DNA of 41,450 nucleotides, taken from positions 1-41,450 of the forward strand of contig JANWIX010000038.1 of NCBI GenBank assembly GCA_025449675.1. Direction: 5' to 3'. The stretch comes from Nitrososphaera sp. Lineage in GTDB: Archaea; Thermoproteota; Nitrososphaeria; Nitrososphaerales; Nitrososphaeraceae. A program made the translations under genes and the position numbers. The notes below the pieces were generated by a model, which did no database searches, was not told the origin of the DNA, and saw only the letters and a list, made by a program, of their open reading frames with translations. This document shows, piece after piece, positions 8,404-18,528 of the stretch (its first letter is position 1; the number at the start of each line of letters is the position of its first letter).

Positions 8404-8505
8404 CGAATAACTTGCCTACGTATCTATTATGAAGTTATCCTGACTTTTCTGGCAATATTTGCGGGTATATCCATTCTAGCCAAATAGCGGCCCGTTACCA
8501 CCGGT

Positions 8506-9333
8506 TCAGAATTGTAGCGGCGCCAATTTTGGAACTTGATGGTATGAGTCTTTCTGTCGCGCAGGAAATGACCCAAGATACTTTAACCTGTAAAGTCCGC
8601 CTCCTGCCCTAAAGGCGCTGTCGAAAACTAGATCTACGTCGGGCCAAGCAGTGTCAAGCCAGCTGTACTCTATTGTTGCTTCAACTGGTTCGTAATAGTT
8701 AGAGTCCTCTGCTAGATCAACTCTAGAATATAGGCCCTTCCGAGTCGAGGGAGTATAACTGGACGCGCCTCCCTTGATAAAGTCGACAAAGGAGTCCGTT
8801 CCAAACAGCTTGGAACCAGACATGCCATCCTGCGAGGGCTTGACGCTGGCTGAGAATAATCGCTGGCCATCAAGGAAGCTCGAATCAATATTCACCTGCG
8901 ACTGTGTCCCCACAATGGATGTACGGATCATCTTCATTGTCCCCGCGAACAACATTGATCCAAAGCGACTTGCTATTGGAAGGTTAGTGTGCCGTTCAAG
9001 CACATAGACTGACGGTTCCGAACCTGCGCCAGAGCTGTCCACTACGGCGCATCGGTACGCGCAAGAAATCGCGTCAAAGCCAAGCTCGGATGGCAGGGGC
9101 CAAATCGTTACTCCTTTCAGCTTGATCATGCAGAACGAGACTACGCCGAACCCATTAATCACACGTGGTTCAAGCCACTTCACCGGGGGAAGGTGGGCCC
9201 TTAGAGCTTCTGGGTCCACCCGGAAATTGAAAAGGTACCTGTCGATCAGACGGCCGTAAACTGAGGGCTGGAATACTGCTTTCATACCATACCTTCTAGA
9301 GCCAGCTTTATTAATCTTTGGTTGGACGTCCAA
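8506..9333 (-). CDS. DUF2071 family protein (acetoacetate decarboxylase-like)
   Basis: RYLFNFRVDPEALRAHLPPVKWLEPRVINGFGVVSFCMIKLKGV pattern. The true start may be the internal M at MKAVFQPSVYG. Confidence 0.65.
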   Translation of the reverse strand: MDVQPKINKAGSRRYGMKAVFQPSVYGRLIDRYLFNFRVDPEALRAHLPPVKWLEPRVINGFGVVSFCMIKLKGVTIWPLPSELGFDAISCAYRCAVVDSSGAGSEPSVYVLERHTNLPIASRFGSMLFAGTMKMIRTSIVGTQSQVNIDSSFLDGQRLFSASVKPSQDGMSGSKLFGTDSFVDFIKGGASSYTPSTRKGLYSRVDLAEDSNYYEPVEATIEYSWLDTAWPDVDLVFDSAFRAGGGLYRLKYLGSFPARQKDSYHQVPKLAPLQF

Positions 9334-9338
9334 CCAAA
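9317..9338. promoter_or_regulatory. perfect 22-bp palindrome TTTGGTTGGACGTCCAACCAAA, probable TetR operator
   Basis: Read directly; lies between divergent DUF2071 and tetR genes. Confidence 0.75.
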
Positions 9339-9372
9339 TCTTCTTATACTAGCCTAGCGTTAGATATGACAG

Positions 9373-10005
9373 ATGAACCCCGAACTTCGCCACATGAATA
9401 AACGTGAGGCACAAAAAGAGGACAAGATCAATACGATCCTGGAAACGGTTCTTTCGTTGTTGGCAGAGAAGGGGTATCATAACACGACGATTAATGACAT
9501 CGCTGATACTGCAGGAATCAGTCGGGGCTTGCTGCATTATTACTTCAAAGACAAGGAGGACCTGGCTGCAAAAGCGCTGACGTTTGGTTTTGGGCCAATG
9601 TGGGACTCGTCTATTGGCAAAATACAAAGCGCAAGGTCGCCGGAGCAGCTTGTTGACACCATGATAGAGGTACTGAAAAAGAACGTGCGTGACAATCCTG
9701 ACTTTTCTGCTCTTTTGTTTGAGATGTGGGTGAGCGCCAGAAAGAGTGCGAAGATAAGAAAAGTGTTCAACGACGGCCTGGACGAGGCAATCGACCGGCT
9801 AACAAAATTGCTCGAATTTGCGATCCGAATGGGCATAATCAAAATCAGTCCAGAAGACGCTGAGGGAATAGTCCGGATGCTGCTTGCGTTGTATCATGGC
9901 TTGGCAATTCAACTGCTGGGAAGCCCGGAAAAGATCGACGATAAGAAAATTTGGGTACCTATCAGGAGGACTTTGCTGTCTGCTTTTGAAGGAAAGGGCG
10001 TATGA
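9373..10005 (+). CDS. TetR/AcrR family transcriptional regulator
   Basis: ILETVLSLLAEKGYHNTTINDIADTAGISRGLLHYYFKDKEDL. Confidence 0.9.
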   Translation: MNPELRHMNKREAQKEDKINTILETVLSLLAEKGYHNTTINDIADTAGISRGLLHYYFKDKEDLAAKALTFGFGPMWDSSIGKIQSARSPEQLVDTMIEVLKKNVRDNPDFSALLFEMWVSARKSAKIRKVFNDGLDEAIDRLTKLLEFAIRMGIIKISPEDAEGIVRMLLALYHGLAIQLLGSPEKIDDKKIWVPIRRTLLSAFEGKGV

Positions 10006-10313
10006 ATATGGAAAGCAAAAGGCGGGCAATAGTCAAGGCAATATCGTACCGCGGCCTGGTCACTGCAATTCTAGCCGCGCTTTCGTGGACTTTCACAGCC
10101 AGTGCCGACCAGACAACGCTGATCACTGTTGCCTATGCAATTCTAGCAACTATTGGATATTACGGGCATGAAAGAGTGTGGAATAGAATCTTGTGGGGAA
10201 CTAGCAGAGCTATGGTAAAACCGAGCGCCAGAAGTCAAGCACCAAGTCGCGAATTCCCAAGTGTCAAAAGCCTTTCTTTACTAGCGAACGACAACATCGT
10301 GAGGATTCCCTAG
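10002..10313 (+). CDS. DUF2061 membrane protein
   Basis: KAISYRGLVTAILAALSWTFTASADQTTLITVAYAILATIGYYGHERVWNRILWG; start overlaps the tetR stop. Confidence 0.75.
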   Translation: MNMESKRRAIVKAISYRGLVTAILAALSWTFTASADQTTLITVAYAILATIGYYGHERVWNRILWGTSRAMVKPSARSQAPSREFPSVKSLSLLANDNIVRIP

Positions 10314-11003
10314 ATGGACTGTGCGCGAGAAATTGATAACGACCGAGGGATGGTCTTATCAGGATGTAGCACTCGAGATATATTCTCTATCATAAGGTCT
10401 TTGAAGAGTCCTTCTGAGTCGCTCGGCGCACTTTTTTTGAAATATCTCGAGATAATCGAGGATATTGAGAAAGCAATACTGGAAGGGATAAAAAACAATT
10501 TATTCGAAGACCCTTGCTTGGTCGTCTGTATTACTGCAAATTTCATTCAAGAAATTGCTGATGACGTGCGCACCCGCCAAGCAAGCAGATTTCTTGATCG
10601 ACTTGCTGAATTCCAATCAGATCATTCCCTGTCAGAAGAACAAATTGAGAATGCAGGACTTGGTCTGTGGGAACTTTTTGATTTTTTGGTGAATTACATG
10701 TCTGATATTGAAGATCTTGCGCGCGCAAATGCGATCGCAAAGTGCGGCCAATGCCATTTGACTCAGAATGACAAGAACCAGATAATTTCTTCGTTGGTAT
10801 CAGGGATTTATCCCCATTGCAGGACAATGGCTCTTCCGCAAAATATCTTTGGCAGAACGATTGATAGAGTAATTGAAAGAGCCCTCAAATTTGGGATAAA
10901 ATACATTTGCACCAAACATCTCAACCTGTCAATTTCAATGGCCGAGACTGTACCAACTCGCGAATCGAATCTAATGTCAGTTCACCAGCAGCCTGTGCCC
11001 TGA
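10314..11003 (+). CDS. hypothetical protein whose last residues and stop lie in a dispersed repeat
   Basis: Long ORF; C-terminus …VHQQPVP* is read from family A repeat sequence. Confidence 0.5.
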   Translation: MDCAREIDNDRGMVLSGCSTRDIFSIIRSLKSPSESLGALFLKYLEIIEDIEKAILEGIKNNLFEDPCLVVCITANFIQEIADDVRTRQASRFLDRLAEFQSDHSLSEEQIENAGLGLWELFDFLVNYMSDIEDLARANAIAKCGQCHLTQNDKNQIISSLVSGIYPHCRTMALPQNIFGRTIDRVIERALKFGIKYICTKHLNLSISMAETVPTRESNLMSVHQQPVP

Positions 11004-11129
11004 TCCGTGCCTTCAGCCGCATGACTTGTAGTGCCAGTTCCTCCAAGACGCTGGCCGGCAATTCGTCTTTGTAGAGCAACTCTTTCTTTCTGTCGATTTT
11101 TTCATGCAAGTCGGCATTTGCTTCGTGGC
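10986..11129 (-). repeat. family A repeat, near full-length
   Basis: Minus strand [42 protein letters not shown] (ORF 10921..11109). Confidence 0.7.
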
Positions 11130-11196
11130 AATCCGAATAATGCGAACTGGCATAGCAGGATGGAATGTTTAAATCATAAACTAACGAAAAGCAATC

Positions 11197-11643
11197 ATGT
11201 CAACTAACACTGTCCGCTTACACCGGGTGATTGCTGCAAAGCCGGAGAAAATTTATCGCGCATTCCTAGAACCTGACGCTCTAGCTAGATGGCTTCCGCC
11301 CAATGGTTTCACATGTAAGGTACATCAAATGGACCCCAAAGTTGGTGGCTCCTACAAGATGTCTTTTACAAATTTTACCACGGGCAAGAGCATATCTTTT
11401 GGTGGAGTTTATCGCGAATTGGTTCCTAACGAACATCTGCGCTACAGTGATAATTTCGACGACCCAAACCTTTCCGGCGAAATCCAGGTAACTGTTACCT
11501 TGAAGAAGGTGTCCGTCGGGACGGAGCTGTCAATCGTACAAGAAGGCATTCCTGCCGTCATTCCGCTTGAAGCTTGTTATCTGGGATGGCAAGAATCGCT
11601 TGCGAATCTGGCGAGGCTTGTTGAGCCAGAGATTCCTGACTGA
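11197..11643 (+). CDS. SRPBCC / AHSA1-like protein
   Basis: VRLHRVIAAKPEKIYRAFLEPDALARWLPPNGF…GGSYKMSFTNF…YLGWQESLANLARLVE. Confidence 0.85.
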   Translation: MSTNTVRLHRVIAAKPEKIYRAFLEPDALARWLPPNGFTCKVHQMDPKVGGSYKMSFTNFTTGKSISFGGVYRELVPNEHLRYSDNFDDPNLSGEIQVTVTLKKVSVGTELSIVQEGIPAVIPLEACYLGWQESLANLARLVEPEIPD

Positions 11644-11691
11644 AGGAAGCGTTCTTTGTTCTACCAAAGCTAAGGAAAGCTAGCAGTCACA

Positions 11692-11796
11692 ATGCACAGC
11701 ACGAATTCGGCAAAGAATCTAGGTCTTGTATTCACTTGCCTAGCATCAATTGGGACAATGGTTGTCGTTCCTGCGCTCCAGTCACCAATCATGTAG
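11692..11796 (+). pseudogene. signal-peptide-like remnant ORF (34 aa)
   Basis: MHSTNSAKNLGLVFTCLASIGTMVVVPALQSPIM*. Confidence 0.25.
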
Positions 11797-11892
11797 CCTG
11801 AATCATTTCAGGATTTCCGCAATCCAGCAATCCAGCGTCTAGTTTACCCGAGGAAGCAATGATGTCATCAATTTTTCGGCTCCAAGCCGATT

Positions 11893-12372
11893 TTGAGTGA
11901 GCGTTGTTTCTGGTATGACTTTATAGCAGCACTATCTAGCTTTTTGCCAATGGTAAGTAACGTGACAACCATGATGATTGCAGCTGCGTCGCTGGTCGCA
12001 GGGGCTTTTATTGCGTCTCCCGAACTGCGAGCATATGCTGCAAACACTGTAGGATCCGCTGACATCATAGATGGTCAAGTAAAGACTGCAGACTTGGCAA
12101 ATAGCGCAGTAACGGCTGCCAAGATCAATCAAAACTTTATTTCGTCTAAATTTCTTTTTGATGGTCAAGGCGGATGGAATCCTGACGGCACAAAAAAGGC
12201 GTTCACTATTTCCGATAGCAGAGTAAATGCACTTTCGGGAATAGTTGTGAACCTCACGTTCGCACCTAGTACTATTTGCGTCGCACAAACTCCCGGTAGT
12301 GGAGCGTTCAGCATAGGGTGCAGTACGCCACCTCCGAACGGAGTAACGCTCCACTATACCGTCATAAACTAG
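11893..12372 (+). CDS. secreted hypothetical protein, tandem paralogue of the next gene
   Basis: Shares AGAFIASPELRAYAANTV and IIDGQVKTADLANSAVTAAKI with 12450..13028; true start probably internal. Confidence 0.6.
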   Translation: MSERCFWYDFIAALSSFLPMVSNVTTMMIAAASLVAGAFIASPELRAYAANTVGSADIIDGQVKTADLANSAVTAAKINQNFISSKFLFDGQGGWNPDGTKKAFTISDSRVNALSGIVVNLTFAPSTICVAQTPGSGAFSIGCSTPPPNGVTLHYTVIN

Positions 12373-12449
12373 TGCCTAATGCGGGAGTTGGCTTGTGAAT
12401 AGCCAGTATCCCGGCGATTTCTTTTATAGCTCTCTCACGATCAAGAGCC

Positions 12450-13028
12450 ATGAGAGGAACCAAACTCTATGCAATGTTTGCGGCAATGTTCATGGCTGGG
12501 GCTTTTTTGGCATCTCCAGAGCTCAGAGCATATGCTGCGAATACCGTATTTTCGACGGACATCAAGGATGGTGAAGTAAAGACGCCGGACCTGGCAAATA
12601 ACGCGGTAACATCTGCAAAAATAAAGGATGGCGAAGTGAAGACAGACGACATTGCTCCCAGCGCGATAGGATCGCTACGGATAAAGGACAACGACGTAAA
12701 GGCACAAGATATCGCTCCGAATGCTGTAGGTGCAAGCGAGATAGCTGACGGGACCTTGGCATACGCAGATGCTTCTCGGTCATTTGTCAAGATAGAACAT
12801 AGGGACGATTGCAATTGCGGCGGAACTGGTTGGGATCCTAATGGGACAACAAATGTCGGGTTTGTCCATGATGACTCGATCACTATCAATTCTGTACTAT
12901 CCATTTCAATGACCAAAACTAGTCTAATGTGCACGCCAAACCACTGGACTGATGGAATCATCCAAGTCATCTGCGATCGTAACATAGCAGCCGGTACAGG
13001 CATAAATTATGCTGTATTCAACAAGTAG
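12450..13028 (+). CDS. secreted protein with xIKDGEVKTxDLAxNAVxxxxI repeats
   Basis: Signal peptide plus several ~19-aa repeats of the kind found in bacterial and phage fibre-like proteins. Confidence 0.65.
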   Translation: MRGTKLYAMFAAMFMAGAFLASPELRAYAANTVFSTDIKDGEVKTPDLANNAVTSAKIKDGEVKTDDIAPSAIGSLRIKDNDVKAQDIAPNAVGASEIADGTLAYADASRSFVKIEHRDDCNCGGTGWDPNGTTNVGFVHDDSITINSVLSISMTKTSLMCTPNHWTDGIIQVICDRNIAAGTGINYAVFNK

Positions 13029-13073
13029 TAGGTTAAAAGAGTCGCAAACTACACCTGAAGAGCAATAGAGAAG

Positions 13074-13148
13074 ATGCAACTCTACATTGGCTGCTCTGGC
13101 TGGAGCTACAAGCTAGCTACTTTTCCGAATCGGGAATCGCCAGCGTAG
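13074..13148 (+). pseudogene. 5' remnant of a DUF72 (YecE-like) gene
   Basis: MQLYIGCSGWSYKLATFPNRESPA*; MxxYIGCSGWSY is the characteristic DUF72 start. Confidence 0.6.
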
Positions 13149-13272
13149 TTGCGAGATTAATTATTGAGCCCCATGTGGCGCCGTTGTTGGTGTTCTTCTA
13201 AAGTATGTGTCTTCGGACTAAATCGTTGCGACCAAATTCGACCTTGTCGCTAGCGATAGGGTTTATATCTTA

Positions 13273-13554
13273 TTGGTGAACATAGCGCTCATGAACGTAA
13301 CGAATTCGACCCGTCGACAAGAGTCAGATGAACTACCTTTTGAAATCAGAGCAGTTTCAGCGTTGGGGATTTCTATTGTTGCAGATGCATTGGACTATGT
13401 CGGCGCTCCTATCTTTGCGCTGCCTATAATTGGAGATATTGCAGACTTGATTGTATCCGGCTTACCTCCGGACAAGGATCACGAGATCCTATGCCATTCT
13501 CAGAAGCAAGACAGCCGGTTAGAATGCAAATATACGGCAATTCTGCGTTCATGA
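13273..13554 (+). CDS. hypothetical membrane-associated protein, possibly truncated
   Basis: ISIVADALDYVGAPIFALPIIGDIADLIVSGL hydrophobic core; TATA-like TTTATATCTT upstream. Confidence 0.4.
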   Translation: MVNIALMNVTNSTRRQESDELPFEIRAVSALGISIVADALDYVGAPIFALPIIGDIADLIVSGLPPDKDHEILCHSQKQDSRLECKYTAILRS

Positions 13555-13563
13555 TAGTCCGGA

Positions 13564-14226
13564 TTGTCAAGATGTAAGGCTAAATCAAGCATAAAGACAG
13601 GAACATGCCGTGGAGACGGGCTCATAATTGTTATAGCTGAACAGGCTACACATTCTTGTGAGATCTCGAGCTCATGGACCGATGACTATGATGGTCATTT
13701 TCATGCCGAGGGTTCAGTCTTGATCACTCGTAAACTGAGGTTATCGGGGATGGACAGGAAAGTATTGAAAATCCTCCTCGCCCCAAATGGTGAAAGCGGC
13801 TTGCATGTTGCAGCTTCTCCTTTATCAAACGGACTAATAGCGGACAAACTCGGGATTCCGCTGGCTAGCATTAAGCGCAGACGTATTCATCTAGAAAAAC
13901 ATTTCATTGAGCTCAGATATTTCATGAATCTAGGAATTCTTGATCATAGAAGAGTCGATTTTCTGATCTCTACTCAAAGAGGACTTGCTGGCTCTATTGC
14001 AAAAAAGTTATTGAAAATCAGAGAAGTGGTCTCTGTTAGTCATAGCATTGGGCAGCCCACGATTGACTTGAGGGCTGAAACTATTGTTAGAGATAACGGC
14101 CAGTTGCTAGATCTTTTGGAGCAGGCAAAGGCGATCGATGGGGTCAGGGAAGTCGTATGGAGCGAAATTGTCAAAGTTGCCGGAGACAAGGGATCTGTTC
14201 CACCTGATATTCTCGAGATTATTTAA
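13564..14226 (+). CDS. Lrp/AsnC-like HTH transcriptional regulator
   Basis: LSGMDRKVLKILLAP…IADKLGIPLASIKRRRIHLEKHF followed by an RAM-like alpha/beta C-terminus. Confidence 0.55.
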   Translation: MSRCKAKSSIKTGTCRGDGLIIVIAEQATHSCEISSSWTDDYDGHFHAEGSVLITRKLRLSGMDRKVLKILLAPNGESGLHVAASPLSNGLIADKLGIPLASIKRRRIHLEKHFIELRYFMNLGILDHRRVDFLISTQRGLAGSIAKKLLKIREVVSVSHSIGQPTIDLRAETIVRDNGQLLDLLEQAKAIDGVREVVWSEIVKVAGDKGSVPPDILEII

Positions 14227-14469
14227 GGTGAATGATGGTTTGTCACTCAAATTCTCTATGAGAGAATAATGATTTCTGGCAAAGGGTATGATTCTACGGA
14301 AGCGATAAAGCTCCTGGCCTCGGCCTTCAAGGATTTATGAAATCTGATTCATGCAAAAAAACCAAAGCATTCTCTCGATAGGCAAGGCATTTGAAGGGAC
14401 CTAGTGTTCACCCAACCAGATTGTATGTGGAGACAATTGTTATAATGACTTGTACTGATACAGCTAGTC

Positions 14470-14829
14470 ATGTGGTGGCAAAGCGCTCTCCTTAATTGGG
14501 GATGTATACCGGAACTTTCGAATAACTGCGTAGATATGACGAATGCATCAAGTACATACCTGAGCATTGTAATTGGGGCGGTGATTGGTGCAATCATAAG
14601 CTGGCTAATTTACAGTCAACAAAAACGCACATCGCACAAACAGGACTATGCTCTAAATCAAATAAAAGTAATAGCCGAACATCTAGAGAGAATCTTGAAA
14701 AGACTTGAAGATTCTGACAAACGTCACGATAAGACCCTTAATACAATAATGGAGCTAGACAAGAGGATCGATCTCGTCATCGAAAAACAGGAGAGGTTAC
14801 TTGAAGCGTCAAGAACAAGCTCATCTTAG
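14470..14829 (+). CDS. small TM + coiled-coil protein
   Basis: YLSIVIGAVIGAIISWLIYSQQKR then a charged helical region. Confidence 0.5.
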   Translation: MWWQSALLNWGCIPELSNNCVDMTNASSTYLSIVIGAVIGAIISWLIYSQQKRTSHKQDYALNQIKVIAEHLERILKRLEDSDKRHDKTLNTIMELDKRIDLVIEKQERLLEASRTSSS

Positions 14830-14896
14830 CGGCACAGGTGATATCTTCTACACATTTCCGCAGATCGACCCTTGCATTGCATTGGTTGTGGTTAGT

Positions 14897-15147
14897 AACT
14901 ACTTTAGAACAGCACCTGCCATGCTTATAGCCAAGCAGAGCATAATGAGTGTTGATGAAAAGTCTGCAAGATCGTGTATCTGCGGTCAGAGAGGAGCACA
15001 ATACCGACAGACGGATCAGGCTGCTCCAGCGACTGAACAGTTCTCTGCCAATCAACAGGCAGCTACAATTGCAATCGCTGATCACTAACGCTTACATTCG
15101 GACGGCGTTGGACATCATCGAAGAAAGGATGAAATTGCCAGCGTAGA
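14897..15147 (+). repeat. dispersed repeat family B, copy 1, encoding a 65-aa helical ORF (14949..15146 +)
   Basis: Matches 21419-21668 on the opposite strand; conserved SAVREEHNTD.RIR.LQRLNSSLPI..Q.QL.SLITNA.IR.ALDIIEER..LPA. Confidence 0.7.
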
Positions 15148-15324
15148 ATCAGATTCAGGGCTTTTTGTGGAGATATTTGCATTGTATCATTGATCACCAT
15201 TTTAGACGATAGACAAACATTCCATTTTGTTTAGGCGTGAATTGTTCATGGGTAAACAAGGCATTTCCTTTCATTCATAAGAAGGATGTCTCAGTATTCG
15301 TGATACGCAAACAAGAAGGAAGTT

Positions 15325-15819
15325 ATGGCAACGATGGTTCTAGAAAAGATATCCAAGATACTGATTCCGATAGACGGGTCGGCCTCATCACTGCGTGCAG
15401 CTGATGCAGCGATTGAATTAGCGAGACGATACAGTGATGCAGGCGGAAAGACAACTGTCGAGCTGATCGCCTTGTATGTGGTAGATATTGGTCCCAAACT
15501 CCACCTGTTCGGGACCCATGGTCTGGATTATTCTGCGTATGAAAAGAGGGCTTTGGAGGAGGCAGAAAAATCTACCCAAGAATGGTTTGCGGAGGTACAA
15601 AAAAAGGCGAAAATTAACAACCTTAGCTTCAGGTCACATCTATCGGATAATTCCCTTCTCTCGGTTGTCGGAGAAATAGCCAACTATGCTGAAGGAGAGA
15701 AAGTCGATATCATCATAATGGGCACTAAGGGTCGGTCAGAGTTCTCCAAGCTATTGGTGGGAAGTGTAGCTGCCGGGGTAATTGCCTACGCCCCGTGTAC
15801 TGTGATGGTAGTCAGATAA
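15325..15819 (+). CDS. universal stress protein (UspA family)
   Basis: KILIPIDGSASSLRAADAAIELAR…IIMGTKGRSEFSKLLVGSVAAGVIAYAPCTVMVVR. Confidence 0.92.
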   Translation: MATMVLEKISKILIPIDGSASSLRAADAAIELARRYSDAGGKTTVELIALYVVDIGPKLHLFGTHGLDYSAYEKRALEEAEKSTQEWFAEVQKKAKINNLSFRSHLSDNSLLSVVGEIANYAEGEKVDIIIMGTKGRSEFSKLLVGSVAAGVIAYAPCTVMVVR

Positions 15820-15958
15820 AACCAGGTATGGAATTATCATTCCCTAGAGTCCCCCCTAGGTCTGACTGGACCTGCACATACGGCTCACATGCCTGACCCG
15901 GACATTCTGACTCGTGCTTCATTGTGGCAATAGGTTTGGTCGCAATGACTTTGCAGCC

Positions 15959-16101
15959 GCTACCAGCGCCCTGATCTGTGCCTTCAACTGGCTGATTTCG
16001 AGTGCTAGTTCCTCCATGACGCTGGCCGGCAATTCGTCTTTGTAGAGCAACTCTTTCTTTCTGTCGATTTTTTCGTGCAAGTGGACATTCGCTTTGTGGA
16101 T
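15959..16101 (-). repeat. dispersed repeat family A, near full-length copy
   Basis: Minus strand reads HKANVHLHEKIDRKKELLYKDELPASVMEELALEISQLKAQIRALVAAAK…. Confidence 0.7.
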
Positions 16102-16167
16102 CCGTCTAAATCCTTAATAATTTCGGCAGCGTCGATGTCGACATGATACGACCATAATGGCCTAATT

Positions 16168-16875
16168 ATGTTATTCTTGGAACGAGCTAGATCCTACAAT
16201 GCTAATATAGTTCAAAATGCATCCGTTTGCATGATGTCCGAAATACCCAAATGGACAGCCTCAGGCGACTGGTTTGATGTTTGCAGTTGCAGCATTCCCT
16301 GTCCCTGCATATTCGCTCAGACTCCCACGAACGGACAATGCGAAGGCCTTTTGGCATATCATATCAGGAATGGAGTATATGGCGAAACTTCCCTTAACGG
16401 GCTCAATGTGCTTCTACTTTCATACTTTAAAGGCAACATCTGGGCTGGTGAAACAAAAGCAATTCTGGCATTCTTTCTTGACGAGCAATCTGATCAGCAG
16501 CAGAGGCACGCTCTTCAAATGATATTTACAGGCAAAGCTGGGGGATTTATGGCAAACTTTGCAAAGCTCATAGGGGAAAATCGCGGAACATATTTCGTTC
16601 CTATCAAATTTGAAGTGGCAGATGATCTTGCATATTGGAGTGCAACAATCCCCGGAAAGGTGACAGTTGCGGCTGAAGCATTGACAGGACCCATGACTCC
16701 TACGGGGAAGAGAGTCCAAACAATAAACGCCCCGGGGAGCGAAGTAGGACCTGGTACAGTCGCGACATGGGGAGTCGCGACATCAGATGAAGTAACAGTT
16801 CCGGAATTGCGCTTTAGTTGGAACCGGAAAGGGAATTCGAGCAAGCATATTCCATTCAACTGGTCTGGACCCTAG
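16168..16875 (+). CDS. DUF1326 family protein
   Basis: WTASGDWFDVCSCSIPCPCIFAQTPTNGQCEGLLAYHI; likely start at an internal Met (MSEIPKW). Confidence 0.85.
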   Translation: MLFLERARSYNANIVQNASVCMMSEIPKWTASGDWFDVCSCSIPCPCIFAQTPTNGQCEGLLAYHIRNGVYGETSLNGLNVLLLSYFKGNIWAGETKAILAFFLDEQSDQQQRHALQMIFTGKAGGFMANFAKLIGENRGTYFVPIKFEVADDLAYWSATIPGKVTVAAEALTGPMTPTGKRVQTINAPGSEVGPGTVATWGVATSDEVTVPELRFSWNRKGNSSKHIPFNWSGP

Positions 16876-17161
16876 ATGGGTAGTACATAGTCACCACTCA
16901 TGACGCTATTTAGTCGAATCTCTTGTAAGAATCAGCCGAAAAAGGGTATAGTCTCGTCCCTCAATTGTCCCGCATCCCTCTGGGCCCATGGTAACACTAC
17001 ACCCCCACGAGCCAAGTTGAAAAATGCTTGATTTAGCCAACCGCAATTATTCCATAGCTGGTTTTATACTACAACCGACTAACATGAGAGCATGATAACC
17101 ATGATCGATAGGTGCTTTGCCAGCATCATCGCCAGAGGATTTCTCCATTGGCTTTCGCATG

Positions 17162-18394
17162 CTAATTGACCGGTTGAAGTTCGATTATGCTCGGATTGTT
17201 TCCCGGATTGCTGCCCAGAATGCTCCTATCAGTAGGATCATACCAGCGATGTCCAAGCGGCACAGTAAACGTCTGTCCCGTAGCAGGGTTCATCACTTGT
17301 TCCATGTTCAGGATGTATTTTGTTGAATCTGCTATCACGTCGCTACTCATTGGCGAAGATCGCAATACATCAAGAAATGCGTCGGTATTGGAGGCCATGA
17401 CGCTTGACGACGTTCCAGCTCCCTCAATGAACTCGCCGACTACGTTCGGATTAGCAGTCAAGCTATTCAATGAATTTAATCCGATTGGGAAAAACTCGTC
17501 CATTTCGCTCAATGGTGTAACAATCCCATTGATACTTGCGGACCAGAGCGCAATCTCGCCTGACGGGGCGGCTGTAGCAGTTGTCGAAATGAAAGCAAGC
17601 ATTGCCCCGTCTTCCAAGCCACTTCTCGGGAATGTTAGCAGGTATACCCCTGCGCTGTAACCGTTGTATTCAGCAATGCTACTTCGCGTCACAACCTGCA
17701 AGTCGATTTGTGCTGTCTGCCTGAATTCTGGAACAAGGATATCCTGCACATACTGATCAGCGTTCATGAAATTATAGTAGGCCACTGCCCCAAGATGGGA
17801 AGTGGATCCTTCCGGCTGAGCCCAAGTCGGTATCCAATAGCTCTGGGGCCGGGGTTTCTGGAAGAATATTTGCTTGGTCTGTTGTGGGTCTTGAGCCGTA
17901 AACGAGGCCTGTAATCCGTATACCGAAGTTACTTTTCCATCGGCAGACCATCCACGAGGGACAACAATTGAAAACGCCTGACTCGTCGGTTCCACGTATA
18001 GTTGGTAGGCGACGCTGCTTGAAGTCGAAGGTGAATCTGGGATGTTATTCGCCGGTGTATCGTCCGGCTCAATTATAGGATTATCGTCTGTCTCAAAACT
18101 TGTCACTTCATCCGTCGAAGGGTCGTTTGCTGGTGCATCGGCTTCAGGTTCTCGAATGATTTCCGAATCCAAAGCCGATGAGCCTTCGTCCGGTGCCTGA
18201 AATTCCGTCGCTGGACTCGAGGCAGAGAAAGAAAGAATCGCAGCAACTGCGATAGCTATAGCAACGCCCCCTCCGACGCCCGCAAGTATCAGCGGCTTCA
18301 AGAGACATGTGAGATGTTTCAGATCAAGATAAGTTTTACTAAGTCTTCTTAGACCCATTGCCGAAAAGTGTGCAAACCATTCAAACCGTCCCAA
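17162..18394 (-). CDS. membrane-anchored extracellular hypothetical protein
   Basis: TM segment AGVGGGVAIAIAVAAILSF, acidic/Pro-rich linker, folded domain with FSIVVPRGWSADGKV. Confidence 0.6.
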   Translation of the reverse strand: MGRFEWFAHFSAMGLRRLSKTYLDLKHLTCLLKPLILAGVGGGVAIAIAVAAILSFSASSPATEFQAPDEGSSALDSEIIREPEADAPANDPSTDEVTSFETDDNPIIEPDDTPANNIPDSPSTSSSVAYQLYVEPTSQAFSIVVPRGWSADGKVTSVYGLQASFTAQDPQQTKQIFFQKPRPQSYWIPTWAQPEGSTSHLGAVAYYNFMNADQYVQDILVPEFRQTAQIDLQVVTRSSIAEYNGYSAGVYLLTFPRSGLEDGAMLAFISTTATAAPSGEIALWSASINGIVTPLSEMDEFFPIGLNSLNSLTANPNVVGEFIEGAGTSSSVMASNTDAFLDVLRSSPMSSDVIADSTKYILNMEQVMNPATGQTFTVPLGHRWYDPTDRSILGSNPGNNPSIIELQPVN

Positions 18395-18528
18395 AAAAAC
18401 AAAATTATTCTTGAAATCGTGCGTTAGACATTAGGTCGATCCATTCAAGGCTAATTAAGGATGTTCTCTATGTAAATCACTTGCAAAAGGGAGCTTCTTG
18501 TGTTTTTTATCTGTATTATGGCACATAA

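Noticed and set aside
12467-13003. 178-aa minus-strand ORF
   Set aside because: Shadow of the repeat-containing secreted protein on the plus strand.
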